From: Hippopus hippopus
Taxonomy: Eukaryota; Mollusca; Bivalvia; Cardiida; Cardiidae
Assembly (NCBI GenBank): GCA_946811185.2
Contig: OX328108.1
Location: forward strand, 10,126,412 to 10,190,411
DNA: 64,000 bases
Direction of reading: 5' to 3'
Made by a program: the position numbers and the translations under genes. Below are positions 1 to 12,943 of this stretch, piece after piece (the stretch's first letter is position 1; every line of letters begins with the position of its first letter). Below the pieces are notes generated by a model that made no database searches, was not told the origin of the DNA, and worked only from the letters and a program-made list of their open reading frames with translations.

Positions 1-154
1 GACTGGCAATCAGGAGACCCCGGTTTCGAGCCTCACTGAAAGCGCTAGGTTTTCCCTGGGAATGTCCTTGGGCAAGACGCTTCAGAACCTCAGCCTAGTG
101 CTTGTGAAATCCGGGACATACATAAATTTGTGAGGTATCGCTGTAATTCGACTG

Positions 155-1170
155 ACACAAGAGGGCCATGAGGGCCTTGAAGTCGCTCACCTGAGTCTTT
201 TGACCAAACATGACCCATTTCAATCTCTTTGGATATTATGACAAACATTCTACCAAGCTTTCATAATTATTGGACTTAAAAATATGGCCTCTAGCTTGTA
301 CAAAAGCTTTTTCTAGAATTTCTCTCAGTGACCTATTTTTATGCCAAACATATCCCATTTTCCCATTGTAGATATTATCAAAACAAAGATTCTGACCACC
401 TTTCATAAGTATTACACAGAAAACGGAGCCTCTAGAGTGTAGACAAGGTTTTTCAAAGATTTGACATGGCGACCTAGTTTTTTACCCAATGTTACCCATT
501 TTCAATTCCATCATACTGATCATCAAGAAAAATATTCTGACTAATTTTCATAGGTATTGGACAGAAAATGATGACTCTAGAGATACACAAGCTATTTTGA
601 AGATTTGACCTGGTGACCTAGTTTTTGACCCGACATGACCCATTTTCTAACTTAGTCATGATATGAGTATGAAAAAGATTCAGACCAACTTTCACGAGTA
701 TCTGACTGAAAATGTGGCCTCTAGAGGGTACAAAAGGTTTTTGTAAGATTTGACCCAGTGACCTAGTTTATCACCCGACATCACCCATTTTCAAACTATA
801 CTTAGATATCATCAAGACAAACATTCTGACCAAATTTCATGAGTATTGCACGAAAAATGTGACCTCTAAAGCGTACACAAGGCTTTACTAAGATTTGTCC
901 TAGTGACCTAATTTTTGACCCGACATGATCCATTTTCAAACTCGTCATAGATATTATCAAGACAAACATCCTGACCAACTTTCAAGAGTTTTGGACTGAT
1001 AATGTGGCCTCTAAAGCGTATCTAAAGTTTTTATAAGAAATTGAACTAGTGACCTAGTTTTGGTCCTGACATGACCCATTTTCGAACTCGTCCGAGACAT
1101 TATCAAGACAAACATTCTGACCCACTTTCAAGAGTTTTGGACTGAAAATGTGGCCCATAGAGCGTACACA
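155..1170 (+). mobile_element. Pearl-like element with degenerate 130-150 bp tandem repeats, unit 1
   Basis: It begins ACAAGAGGGCCATGAGGGCC and is followed by degenerate repeats. Each repeat contains GACCTAGTTTTTGACC, CGACATGACCCATTTTC, ATCATCAAGACAAACATTCTGACC and TGGCCTCTAGAG-type blocks. Such tandem-repeat-cored non-autonomous elements are widespread in bivalves (the 'pearl' type, thought to be Helitron-like). The 3' terminal hairpin is missing here. Short reverse-strand open frames in it are by-products of the repeat. Confidence 0.65.
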
Positions 1171-1354
1171 ATGATTTTGAATTTTCATGGGTTCGGGTCA
1201 AACGATAGAGAAATTTTCCAGCATATTTTGATACTTATTTAAGGATAACCAGTCATATCCTTATGGTTTTTCATTTTAAAATACCGTCTTTCTGTTCCCC
1301 TCCCATAATAAGTTATATATATATAATTCTGGTTAAATATGGCCCCTTTACGGT

Positions 1355-4300
1355 TTTTTGAAGGCGGGATTTTCATTCTCGCCTTCATATGTCAGCGCTC
1401 GGCAGTTTGCTGCAAATGCCTCTGAACAGCATTATCCAAACGCCTTTCAAGTAGTTCGATACTTCTCGAGTACATAAGAACAAAATAATGTCGAGACCAT
1501 TGTAAATTTAATCAGATCAGCAAGAAGAAACTTCAAATTTCTAGAAGGAATGAAATCGAATTCTTAAAAAGCATCGTTTTTGACAAATGCAAAATACTTT
1601 AGATCAGTTGATTGTTACAATGGTGTTGCTACAGCAACGAATAAACTGTAGCTGTAATAAGCCAATCGAAACCTACTAAAATGACGTCATTCGGACCTAC
1701 TTCCACTCCACAACGCATAAACAACTAACCAGAGGGATCGTATATGTAAATTTACGACCCCTGAACTAACCAATCGGATAGCTTTTTTTGAATGACGTAT
1801 CGCTGACAGACCTCTTTTCTCTGTTGACAGCATTATTCTGTCTTTATGAGAAGTAAAATTTCAATGAAATAAATTCCTTTGAATCATCAAGTGTTTATAC
1901 AAAATTTTCTCTTTCAAAGAAATATCTTTTTCTTCTATCAGAGTTGTCCTTGACATTATAATTAATGAATAGGTTATTGTTAGGCATCAGTGTGGCCCAG
2001 TTTTGATTCCAGAGACCCGTGAAAAGAAAAAGGTAAATCAGTTGAAATCATAATATGTGTCATTTCGAAGTAGTTCCGGCCAGCATAATGTACCGATGTA
2101 TAGCAAGGGATAGCCTGGGTTCCAGTTTTATCGTTTCTTTCCTTATATACGAGTATGATCGGACTTTACTACGTCAAAAATGACAATAATATGATCTGTA
2201 ACCGTTTTATCACGCAAAAAGTTTTAACTTCTTCTTTTGATCGTCACGGTGCTTAACGTTCAGCAAGTATTCATAAATATTTAACCGTTTACCACTCACT
2301 TGTAACGACTCTGAAAAAGCAAGCTTTTAAAAACATCGAGGAAAAAGGGGATAGTGCTTGAAACCGGCATTTTTTTCCATTTACCACAATGTTTCTACCC
2401 TATCAAGAGCAAATTTCGTCCCTAATTTGGGCCACCCTGAATTTGTCGTCTGCAAATGCTTTCAATTTCAATTTAGTCTGAAATTTCGTAAAGAATAAAC
2501 GCTTATTGCAATGAATTGTTACCTCCATCATTATTAGAACTGAAATCTTTATGTAATATAATCCGTTTGTTTTCCTCGAAAAAATTTCCTTCAACTACAC
2601 TTCTTTTCAAAACTAAATAACACAATGATAAAATTATCTTGACACAGAGAATCCAACAGTCCTAGAATGCATCGGACGTGTTCATGTTTTTCGAAGGACA
2701 CAGACCAAGGGCCTGTATCTGTGTAACTGTATACGATATATTATTGTCGAACAAAGGAATAGGGTGTATCTCAATTGACGGGTAGGCTCATTTTGCTCTC
2801 ATGTTTGCCGACAAGCTGAACGTACATTTCGGTTACGCGGGATAAATGAAACACAAGCGTTAATGTCAACGAACCCTTAGACCGCTTATTACGTCTGTCT
2901 CTTTTGCAGACAAGGAAGATGAATCTATGGTCTGCACAGAATATGCAATCTTATGTCGGATCTGCAGTGTAATCTACCTTGTAATAATCCGACTAAAACA
3001 GCTCTGGATGGAGTTGCAATAATTAAGCATTTTTCCCGAAATGGAAAATGCCAATTTCATCAATCCAGCGCTCTAAGGGTTAACAGGGTCAGAGATTACA
3101 AGAATCGTATAAACAAAGAACATCCTCGAACGTCCGTCATAGGACCTATAAAGTCAACCGTCAAAATGATGTTGGTTATCCTTAATAGGATGGTAAACAT
3201 TGTGCAAAACGGAGAAAATGTTCGTTGCCGGTATTTTCTCATGTTCCTGCAAGGTTTCAAAATACTCTTCCTTTTTTTTAAAAGCCTCATTCTTTAAGGT
3301 CATTAAAACTCAGCACATGTATTGTAATCTAAAAGTTAAATCTCCGTTTTTGAACATCGAAAGTCGTTTATTTTGAAACTCTTTTCAATCTTGATAAAAA
3401 ATATTTCAAATAAAATGGTAAACAATTAAAAAAAAAAAGGCCTTTTAATCGAAAGACAAAATTTTTACAACCTCGGGGGAAAAAAAAAAAAACACTTTTC
3501 GAAATACTTTTGGAAAAGGAGAAAATGCTAGTAACCAGTATTTTCTCCCTTTACCATTATGTTTTGTAGTTTTTCCCAGCCAACGGCACACTTTCAGCTG
3601 CTCTTATCATCTGCTAATTGCTTTAATGTAGACGGCCCTAGTTTTTTGTTATTTTCTAAAGGCTTTTGTAAAGGGTTGCTAAGACCAGGGATCGTATATA
3701 CACATGTAAGATCCCTGCTAAGATGGAAAAAATTGTCAGAAAGTCAAAAAAATAACGTTGATTATCATTATTTGCTAGTTTTTCTACAATGCTTTCAAAA
3801 GCCTCTTCTTCAACATTGTTAAAAGTCAGTATTGTGATCTAAAAGGCCGAATCTCAGTTTCTATACTCTGAAAGGCACCTTTCTAGAAACTCTTTGCTCT
3901 CTCAATAAAATTGTCTATGGAATAAAATGGTAAAGACTTTCAAGAAATAAATCATCTCATAACAGTTTTAGACCTATCAAAACTGATAGCATTTTCAAGC
4001 AAAAACTATTCTTCAACCCTTTACAATACCTTATCAAGTACTGTTTTAACAACCCTGAGAAAGAGGCCATGTAAAAACTTTATTTTGAAAGGGAGAAATT
4101 TTCTTAACTCTTTACAGGAAAAAAAAATTTCAGACTTGCCAAAATTGAATGCATTTTCAGGTAGCAACTTAAATCTGGCACCATTGATGGAACCTGTCTG
4201 AAATAGGATGGAAGACATTTCAGGAAAAGGAGAAAATGTTAGTTAGCACCAAATTCTCCTTTTCACACCACAAGCCTTCTTCCTAAAGACCTTTTAAACT

Positions 4301-4650
4301 CATTATTGGGGTAATAGAGGGGTAGATCTAAGTTTCTATACAACGAAAAAACATACGGGTAATGGTAAATTAAAACTCTTTGCTATCACATAAAATCTTT
4401 CCTTCAAATAAAATGGCAAAGCGTTTCAGAAAAGTCCTTTCGTTTTAATTTTTTTCAACACATTTTCACAAGCCTTCTTCTCCAAGTTTGTTAAAACTCG
4501 GGATAGTCAACTGGTCTCCATTGCACAGGAACATTGCACAACCCTATACACTTTGCTGTATAGGAGAGGCGATTAAACTACAGGAAAATGTATCGCAATA
4601 TGTTATGCCTATATTCCAAACTCGCCTTCATACTGTACTTTCAGTACTTT
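1355..4650 (+). repeat. MITE-rich 3.3 kb block present in units 1, 2 and 4 only
   Basis: Absent from units 3 and 5 at nearly the same point. It contains several copies of the A hairpin family (GAGAAAATGCT/AGCATTTTCTC type) at about 2281-2500, 3190-3250, 3505-3565 and 4215-4275, with flanking halves such as TTTGTCGTCTGCAAATGC. Corresponding blocks lie at about 7751-11043 and 16860-19985. No coding region is recognisable. Confidence 0.6.
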
Positions 4651-5224
4651 GATTCTTATTTGAAAAGACGCTTTATATTCAAGATTCAAGTGCGTCTTCC
4701 GTGCAGTCTGATTTTGATCTGACTCTTCTGAAAAGAACACAAAGTTAATACTATCGCAGTCTTGCAAGGTTCAAGAAGGCTTGCAGTTACTGTACATTCA
4801 TTATAAATTAATTAGGACTTGAAATTTATCACTGAAAACCAACTTTTGATCAATTTTAGTCTTAAAACACTAAACGAAGTGTTTATTTTGTTCAGTGTTA
4901 CAGGCAAAATATCTGAAACAAGAAATGCATATGTGTTTTTTTTGAAGAATGAGATATGTCTGTGACGTTCTGTATTCCTGTTTCTGTTTTAAAAGCTAGT
5001 TATTTCTATATATAGATCTATCGTACACCATATGAAACGAATTTGTCTAGAAAAAAGGTTAGATGAAAGGTGATTAAAATGAAAGTCTCTGGTTAAATGT
5101 AATTCATATGCTGTTTCAAAATATAGTTCACATTGAATCAACTTGGTAAAAGAGTAATTCTACAATTGTAGTCAATTATTATCTATGTACAAAGACGTTG
5201 GAATCGGTGATTATACATGACTAG

Positions 5225-5241
5225 TTTACCTTATGCAAAGT
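5225..5241 (+). promoter_or_regulatory. Proximal sequence element (PSE) of U2 copy 1
   Basis: TTTACCTTATGCAAAGT lies at -61 to -45 from the RNA start. It resembles the vertebrate PSE, the SNAPc binding site that drives snRNA transcription, in both position and sequence (TTACC...AAAGT). A TATA-like TTTAAATA follows at 5256-5263 (-30 to -23). Both are inferred from resemblance. Confidence 0.75.
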
Positions 5242-5285
5242 AAAACAACGATACATTTAAATACTCACAGAAACTGTGTTTGGGT

Positions 5286-5474
5286 ATCGCTTCTCGGCCT
5301 TTTGGCTAAGATCAAAGTGTAGTATCTGTTCTTATCAGCTTAATATCTGATACGTCCCCCATAGGGGGACCTCGATATTAAACTGATTTTTGGATTTAGG
5401 TGAGATATCAGGGGCTTGCTCCGCTCTCGCCACGGGTCGACCCGGTATTGCAGTACCTCCGGGAGTGGCCCACC
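5286..5474 (+). ncRNA. U2 snRNA: U2 spliceosomal snRNA, copy 1
   Basis: U2 snRNA pairs with the intron branch site in the spliceosome. The 189 nt match U2 from end to end: the 5' stem-loop I starting ATCGCTTCTCGG, the branch-site recognition element GTAGTA (5325-5330), stem-loop IIa, stem IIb (GTCCCCC-ATA-GGGGGAC), the Sm site ATTTTTGG, and the 3' stem-loops including GGTATTGCAGTACC. The insect-type ATCAAAGTGTAG, with one more A than the human RNA, supports an invertebrate gene. The end at CCCACC is set by comparison with known U2. A PSE at -61 and a 3' hairpin flank it. Confidence 0.97.
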
Positions 5475-5497
5475 TTCCCCCTTGGGGGAAAGAATAA
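5475..5497 (+). terminator. 3' flanking hairpin and 3'-box-like segment of U2 copy 1
   Basis: TTCCCCC-TT-GGGGGAA follows the RNA end directly and can fold into a perfect stem. AAAGAATAAA next to it lies where the snRNA 3' box (processing signal, AAARNNAGA part) is expected. Equivalent hairpins follow copies 2 (11868-11883), 3 (14967-14983), 4 (21437-21452) and 5 (24444-24463). The 3'-box assignment is an inference from position. Confidence 0.5.
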
Positions 5498-6370
5498 ACA
5501 ATCTTATCAAATCTAGACGGGCAATCTTGTTTTATGCCTGTACCTCACTTGCTCACACATGAAAAAAGACCCGTAACATGAAAAAGAAATTTAACTGTTC
5601 ACTTGTCTGATGTTGATCTACGCTGTCTACAAAAAGCCTTAAGTATTTTCCCAGCATCCAGTTAGACCTTTTACACCTTAGTCTCCAAACGCTTTAGAAT
5701 AGAATCAATTCATTTTGGCGACTGCTTGTTAAAAAAAGACTTAAATCATTACCAACCAAAACATTTTGTTCGATATCTCTTGGTTGGCAAGCTTTTGAAA
5801 ACATGAGAAGCTAAACAAGCAATTTCACCCGTTCTTCACAAATAATTCAACATAACTATGCTTCCTTTATTTATTTATTTATTTATTTATTATTTTTTCA
5901 TTCTTATCAGTAAATGCCATGTAAGTAGACTGAAAATAGTAATTTCAACTGTTCTTCACAATGAATTCAATATAACTAAGCAAGTATTTTGCTTCCTGTA
6001 TTTATTTTTTCAGTTTGATCAGTAAATGCCATGTAATTAGACTGAAAACGGGTTCACTAAGTCGTGGAGTAGTGAATAAGTTATCGATTTTCCAAACAAT
6101 TTCATGTGTAAGGATCCATAGGAAGGTCAGCGTTTGAAACCGTTGTGGCAACCAGCATGTTCTCCTCTTCTCACCATGTTTCCTATCGTTTCAAAGACAA
6201 CTCTCATCATTTTGAAACATGTTTCCTTTGTTGTCTAAAAATGCTTTGAACTTGAACACTTTTAAAAGTTTGTCCAGTTAATTCCCCTTCAGATGGTCGA
6301 AACTTAGGACGTGTCTTCATTTCGAGCATAATCTTGAGGGTGACCAAATTCAAAACTTAATTGTGATGGA

Positions 6371-6545
6371 GTCCTACGTAGTTCAGTGGTAAAAAGGACT
6401 GGCAATCAGGAGACCCCGGTTTCGAGCCTCACTGAAAGCGCTAGGTTTTCCCTGGGAATGTCCTTGGGCAAGACGCTTCAGAACCTCAGCCTAGTGCTTG
6501 TGAAATCCGGGACATACATAAATTTGTGAGGTATCGCTGTAATTC
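6371..6545 (+). mobile_element. tRNA-derived SINE-like segment at unit boundary
   Basis: The head has an A-box-like TAGTTCAGTGG and a B-box-like GGTTTCGAGCC, spaced as in a tRNA gene. A conserved-looking central part with CTTGGGCAAGACGCTTC follows, as in several animal SINE families. The 3' end is not defined. It is present in every unit: 1-150 (head outside the window), here, 12764, 15890 and 22315. I did not identify the parent tRNA or a named family. Confidence 0.55.
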
Positions 6546-6550
6546 GACTG

Positions 6551-7566
6551 ACACAAGAGGGCCATGAGGGCCTTGAAGTCGCTCACCTGAGTCTTTTGAC
6601 CAAACATGACCCATTTCAATCTCTTTGGATATTATGACAAACATTCTACCAAGCTTTCATAATTATTGGACTTAAAAATATGGCCTCTAGCTTGTACAAA
6701 AGCTTTTTCTAGAATTTCTCTCAGTGACCTATTTTTATGCCAAACATATCCCATTTTCCCATTGTAGATATTATCAAAACAAAGATTCTGACCACCTTTC
6801 ATAAGTATTACACAGAAAACGGAGCCTCTAGAGTGTAGACAAGGTTTTTCAAAGATTTGACATGGCGACCTAGTTTTTTACCCAATGTTACCCATTTTCA
6901 ATTCCATCATACTGATCATCAAGAAAAATATTCTGACTAATTTTCATAGGTATTGGACAGAAAATGATGACTCTAGAGATACACAAGCTATTTTGAAGAT
7001 TTGACCTGGTGACCTAGTTTTTGACCCGACATGACCCATTTTCTAACTTAGTCATGATATGAGTATGAAAAAGATTCAGACCAACTTTCACGAGTATCTG
7101 ACTGAAAATGTGGCCTCTAGAGGGTACAAAAGGTTTTTGTAAGATTTGACCCAGTGACCTAGTTTATCACCCGACATCACCCATTTTCAAAATATAATTA
7201 GATATCATCAAGACAAACATTCTGACCAAATTTCATGAGTATTGCACGAAAAATGTGACCTCTAAAGCGTACACAAGGCTTTACTAAGATTTGTCCTAGT
7301 GACCTAATTTTTGACCCGACATGATCCATTTTCAAACTCGTCATAGATATTATCAAGACAAACATCCTGACCAACTTTCAAGAGTTTTGGACTGATAATG
7401 TGGCCTCTAAAGCGTATCTAAAGTTTTTATAAGAAATTGAACTAGTGACCTAGTTTTGGTCCTGACATGACCCATTTTCGAACTCGTCCGAGACATTATC
7501 AAGACAAACATTCTGACCCACTTTCAAGAGTTTTGGACTGAAAATGTGGCCCATAGAGCGTACACA
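6551..7566 (+). mobile_element. Pearl-like element, unit 2
   Basis: Near-identical array copy of 155-1170, again without the 3' terminal hairpin. Confidence 0.65.
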
Positions 7567-10500
7567 ATGATTTTGAATTTTCATGGGTTCGGGTCAAACG
7601 ATAGAGAAATTTTCCAGCATATTTTGATACTTATTTAAGGATAACCAGTCATATCCTTATGGTTTTTCATTTTAAAATACCGTCTTTCTGTTCCCCTCCC
7701 ATAATAAGTTATATATATATAATTCTGGTTAAATATGGCCCCTTTACGGTTTTTTGAAGGCGGGATTTTCATTCTCGCCTTCATATGTCAGCGCTCGGCA
7801 GTTTGCTGCAAATGCCTCTGAACAGCATTATCCAAACGCCTTTCAAGTAGTTCGATACTTCTCGAGTACATAAGAACAAAATAATGTCGAGACCATTGTA
7901 AATTTAATCAGATCAGCAAGAAGAAACTTCAAATTTCTAGAAGGAATGAAATCGAATTCTTAAAAAGCATCGTTTTTGACAAATGCAAAATACTTTAGAT
8001 CAGTTGATTGTTACAATGGTGTTGCTACAGCAACGAATAAACTGTAGCTGTAATAAGCCAATCGAAACCTACTAAAATGACGTCATTCGGACCTACTTCC
8101 ACTCCACAACGCATAAACAACTAACCAGAGGGATCGTATATGTAAATTTACGACCCCTGAACTAACCAATCGGATAGCTTTTTTTGAATGACGTATCGCT
8201 GACAGACCTCTTTTCTCTGTTGACAGCATTATTCTGTCTTTATGAGAAGTAAAATTTCAATGAAATAAATTCCTTTGAATCATCAAGTGTTTATACAAAA
8301 TTTTCTCTTTCAAAGAAATATCTTTTTCTTCTATCAGAGTTGTCCTTGACATTATAATTAATGAATAGGTTATTGTTAGGCATCAGTGTGGCCCAGTTTT
8401 GATTCCAGAGACCCGTGAAAAGAAAAAGGTAAATCAGTTGAAATCATAATATGTGTCATTTCGAAGTAGTTCCGGCCAGCATAATGTACCGATGTATAGC
8501 AAGGGATAGCCTGGGTTCCAGTTTTATCGTTTCTTTCCTTATATACGAGTATGATCGGACTTTACTACGTCAAAAATGACAATAATATGATCTGTAACCG
8601 TTTTATCACGCAAAAAGTTTTAACTTCTTCTTTTGATCGTCACGGTGCTTAACGTTCAGCAAGTATTCATAAATATTTAACCGTTTACCACTCACTTGTA
8701 ACGACTCTGAAAAAGCAAGCTTTTAAAAACATCGAGGAAAAAGGGGATAGTGCTTGAAACCGGCATTTTTTTCCATTTACCACAATGTTTCTACCCTATC
8801 AAGAGCAAATTTCGTCCCTAATTTGGGCCACCCTGAATTTGTCGTCTGCAAATGCTTTCAATTTCAATTTAGTCTGAAATTTCGTAAAGAATAAACGCTT
8901 ATTGCAATGAATTGTTACCTCCATCATTATTAGAACTGAAATCTTTATGTAATATAATCCGTTTGTTTTCCTCGAAAAAATTTCCTTCAACTACACTTCT
9001 TTTCAAAACTAAATAACACAATGATAAAATTATCTTGACACAGAGAATCCAACAGTCCTAGAATGCATCGGACGTGTTCATGTTTTTCGAAGGACACAGA
9101 CCAAGGGCCTGTATCTGTGTAACTGTATACGATATATTATTGTCGAACAAAGGAATAGGGTGTATCTCAATTGACGGGTAGGCTCATTTTGCTCTCATGT
9201 TTGCCGACAAGCTGAACGTACATTTCGGTTACGCGGGATAAATGAAACACAAGCGTTAATGTCAACGAACCCTTAGACCGCTTATTACGTCTGTCTCTTT
9301 TGCAGACAAGGAAGATGAATCTATGGTCTGCACAGAATATGCAATCTTATGTCGGATCTGCAGTGTAATCTACCTTGTAATAATCCGACTAAAACAGCTC
9401 TGGATGGAGTTGCAATAATTAAGCATTTTTCCCGAAATGGAAAATGCCAATTTCATCAATCCAGCGCTCTAAGGGTTAACAGGGTCAGAGATTACAAGAA
9501 TCGTATAAACAAAGAACATCCTCGAACGTCCGTCATAGGACCTATAAAGTCAACCGTCAAAATGATGTTGGTTATCCTTAATAGGATGGTAAACATTGTG
9601 CAAAACGGAGAAAATGTTCGTTGCCGGTATTTTCTCATGTTCCTGCAAGGTTTCAAAATACTCTTCCTTTTTTTTAAAAGCCTCATTCTTTAAGGTCATT
9701 AAAACTCAGCACATGTATTGTAATCTAAAAGTTAAATCTCCGTTTTTGAACATCGAAAGTCGTTTATTTTGAAACTCTTTTCAATCTTGATAAAAAATAT
9801 TTCAAATAAAATGGTAAACAATTAAAAAAAAAAGGCCTTTTAATCGAAAGACAAAATTTTTACAACCTCGGGGGAAAAAAAAAAACACTTTTCGAAATAC
9901 TTTTGGAAAAGGAGAAAATGCTAGTAACCAGTATTTTCTCCCTTTACCATTATGTTTTGTAGTTTTTCCCAGCCAACGGCACACTTTCAGCTGCTCTTAT
10001 CATCTGCTAATTGCTTTAATGTAGACGGCCCTAGTTTTTTGTTATTTTCTAAAGGCTTTTGTAAAGGGTTGCTAAGACCAGGGATCGTATATACACATGT
10101 AAGATCCCTGCTAAGATGGAAAAAATTGTCAGAAAGTCAAAAAAATAACGTTGATTATCATTATTTGCTAGTTTTTCTACAATGCTTTCAAAAGCCTCTT
10201 CTTCAACATTGTTAAAAGTCAGTATTGTGATCTAAAAGGCCGAATCTCAGTTTCTATACTCTGAAAGGCACCTTTCTAGAAACTCTTTGCTCTCTCAATA
10301 AAATTGTCTATGGAATAAAATGGTAAAGACTTTCAAGAAATAAATCATCTCATAACAGTTTTAGACCTATCAAAACTGATAGCATTTTCAAGCAAAAACT
10401 ATTCTTCAACCCTTTACAATACCTTATCAAGTACTGTTTTAACAACCCTGAGAAAGAGGCCATGTAAAAACTTTATTTTGAAAGGGAGAAATTTTCTTAA

Positions 10501-11617
10501 CTCTTTACAGGAAAAAAAAATTTCAGACTTGCCAAAATTGAATGCATTTTCAGGTAGCAACTTAAATCTGGCACCATTGATGGAACCTGTCTGAAATAGG
10601 ATGGAAGACATTTCAGGAAAAGGAGAAAATGTTAGTTAGCACCAAATTCTCCTTTTCACACCACAAGCCTTCTTCCTAAAGACCTTTTAAACTCATTATT
10701 GGGGTAATAGAGGGGTAGATCTAAGTTTCTATACAACGAAAAAACATACGGGTAATGGTAAATTAAAACTCTTTGCTATCACATAAAATCTTTCCTTCAA
10801 ATAAAATGGCAAAGCGTTTCAGAAAAGTCCTTTCGTTTTAATTTTTTTCAACACATTTTCACAAGCCTTCTTCTCCAAGTTTGTTAAAACTCGGGATAGT
10901 CAACTGGTCTCCATTGCACAGGAACATTGCACAACCCTATACACTTTGCTGTATAGGAGAGGCGATTAAACTACAGGAAAATGTATCGCAATATGTTATG
11001 CCTATATTCCAAACTCGCCTTCATACTGTACTTTCAGTACTTTGATTCTTATTTGAAAAGACGCTTTATATTCAAGATTCAAGTGCGTCTTCCGTGCAGT
11101 CTGATTTTGATCTGACTCTTCTGAAAAGAACACAAAGTTAATACTATCGCAGTCTTGCAAGGTTCAAGAAGGCTTGCAGTTACTGTACATTCATTATAAA
11201 TTAATTAGGACTTGAAATTTATCACTGAAAACCAACTTTTGATCAATTTTAGTCTTAAAACACTAAACGAAGTGTTTATTTTGTTCAGTGTTACAGGCAA
11301 AATATCTGAAACAAGAAATGCATATGTGTTTTTTTTGAAGAATGAGATATGTCTGTGACGTTTTGTATTCCTGTTTCTGTTTTAAAAGCTAGTTATTTCT
11401 ATATATAGATCTATCGTACACCATATGAAACGAATTTGTCTAGAAAAAAGGTTAGATGAAAGGTGATTAAAATGAAAGTCTCTGGTTAAATGTAATTCAT
11501 ATGCTGTTTCAAAATATAGTTCACATTGAATCAACTTGGTAAAAGAGTAATTCTACAATTGTAGTCAATTATTATCTATGTACAAAGACGTTGGAATCGG
11601 TGATTATACATGACTAG

Positions 11618-11634
11618 TTTACCTTATGCAAAGT
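11618..11634 (+). promoter_or_regulatory. PSE of U2 copy 2
   Basis: Same 17 nt element at the same -61 to -45 position as in copy 1; the TATA-like TTTAAATA is also kept. Confidence 0.75.
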
Positions 11635-11678
11635 AAAACAACGATACATTTAAATACTCACAGAAACTGTGTTTGGGT

Positions 11679-11867
11679 ATCGCTTCTCGGCCTTTTGGCT
11701 AAGATCAAAGTGTAGTATCTGTTCTTATCAGCTTAATATCTGATACGTCCCCCATAGGGGGACCTCGATATTAAACTGATTTTTGGATTTAGGTGAGATA
11801 TCAGGGGCTTGCTCCGCTCTCGCCACGGGTCGACCCGGTATTGCAGTACCTCCGGGAGTGGCCCACC
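11679..11867 (+). ncRNA. U2 snRNA: U2 spliceosomal snRNA, copy 2
   Basis: Identical to copy 1 as far as I can read (189 nt), with all U2 core elements intact: GTAGTA, stem-loops IIa and IIb, the ATTTTTGG Sm site and the 3' stem-loops. Upstream PSE and downstream hairpin are also unchanged, so it should be functional. Confidence 0.97.
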
Positions 11868-12763
11868 TTCCCCCTTGGGGGAAAGAATAAACAATCTTAT
11901 CAAATCTAGACGGGCAATCTTGTTTTATGCCTGTACCTCACTTGCTCACACATGAAAAAAGACCCGTAACATGAAAAAGAAATTTAACTGTTCACTTGTC
12001 TGATGTTGATCTACGCTGTCTACAAAAAGCCTTAAGTATTTTCCCAGCATCCAGTTAGACCTTTTACACCTTAGTCTCCAAACGCTTTAGAATAGAATCA
12101 ATTCATTTTGGCGACTGCTTGTTAAAAAAAGACTTAAATCATTACCAACCAAAACATTTTGTTCGATATCTCTTGGTTGGCAAGCTTTTGAAAACATGAG
12201 AAGCTAAACAAGCAATTTCACCCGTTCTTCACAAATAATTCAACATAACTATGCTTCCTTTATTTATTTATTTATTTATTTATTATTTTTTCATTCTTAT
12301 CAGTAAATGCCATGTAAGTAGACTGAAAATAGTAATTTCAACTGTTCTTCACAATGAATTCAATATAACTAAGCAAGTATTTTGCTTCCTGTATTTATTT
12401 TTTCAGTTTGATCAGTAAATGCCATGTAATTAGACTGAAAACGGGTTCACTAAGTCGTGGAGTAGTGAATAAGTTATCGATTTTCCAAACAATTTCATGT
12501 GTAAGGATCCATAGGAAGGTCAGCGTTTGAAACCGTTGTGGCAACCAGCATGTTCTCCTCTTCTCACCATGTTTCCTATCGTTTCAAAGACAACTCTCAT
12601 CATTTTGAAACATGTTTCCTTTGTTGTCTAAAAATGCTTTGAACTTGAACACTTTTAAAAGTTTGTCCAGTTAATTCCCCTTCAGATGGTCGAAACTTAG
12701 GACGTGTCTTCATTTCGAGCATAATCTTGAGGGTGACCAAATTCAAAACTTAATTGTGATGGA

Positions 12764-12940
12764 GTCCTACGTAGTTCAGTGGTAAAAAGGACTGGCAATC
12801 AGGAGACCCCGGTTTCGAGCCTCACTGAAAGCGCTAGGTTTTCCCTGGGAATGTCCTTGGGCAAGACGCTTCAGAACCTCAGCCTAGTGCTTGTGAAATC
12901 CGGGACATACATAAATTTGTGAGGTATCGCTGTAATTCGA
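12764..12940 (+). mobile_element. tRNA-derived SINE-like segment, unit 2/3 boundary
   Basis: Copy of the segment at 6371-6545 with the same A-box-like and B-box-like blocks. It is carried by array duplication, not by an independent insertion. Confidence 0.5.
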
Positions 12941-12943
12941 CTG

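Larger units (their letters stand above)
1..6396 (+). repeat. U2 array unit 1
   Basis: In order: the end of a SINE-like segment (1-150), a pearl-like tandem-repeat element (155-1170), an AT-rich block with several hairpin MITEs (about 1355-4650), the U2 gene (5286-5474), and a short TTTA microsatellite (5868-5895). The open frames at 2403-2594, 2953-3297, 3559-3822 and 4021-4218 recur in other units only because the DNA is repeated. They have no recognisable domain. A CRE-like TGACGTCA palindrome flanked by CCAAT motifs lies near 1682; its role is unknown. Confidence 0.9.
6397..12789 (+). repeat. U2 array unit 2
   Basis: Nearly identical to unit 1. The differences I noticed are a few substitutions, for example in the pearl-like part near 7192 and a C-to-T change near 11362, and two poly-A tracts shorter by 1 and 2 nt. 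The unit carries an intact U2 gene at 11679-11867. No independent gene is seen in the rest. Confidence 0.9.

Noticed and set aside
155..1170. CRISPR-like array (repeats with regular spacing)
   Set aside because: The units are long, degenerate and contiguous without unique spacers, in a eukaryotic genome. They fit the tandem core of a pearl-like element.
2953..3297. 114-codon frame repeated almost unchanged at 9349 and 18277, plus 63-87 codon frames recurring in the U2 units
   Set aside because: Their conservation is explained by array duplication. They have no domain, lie among MITE hairpins, and are missing from units 3 and 5.
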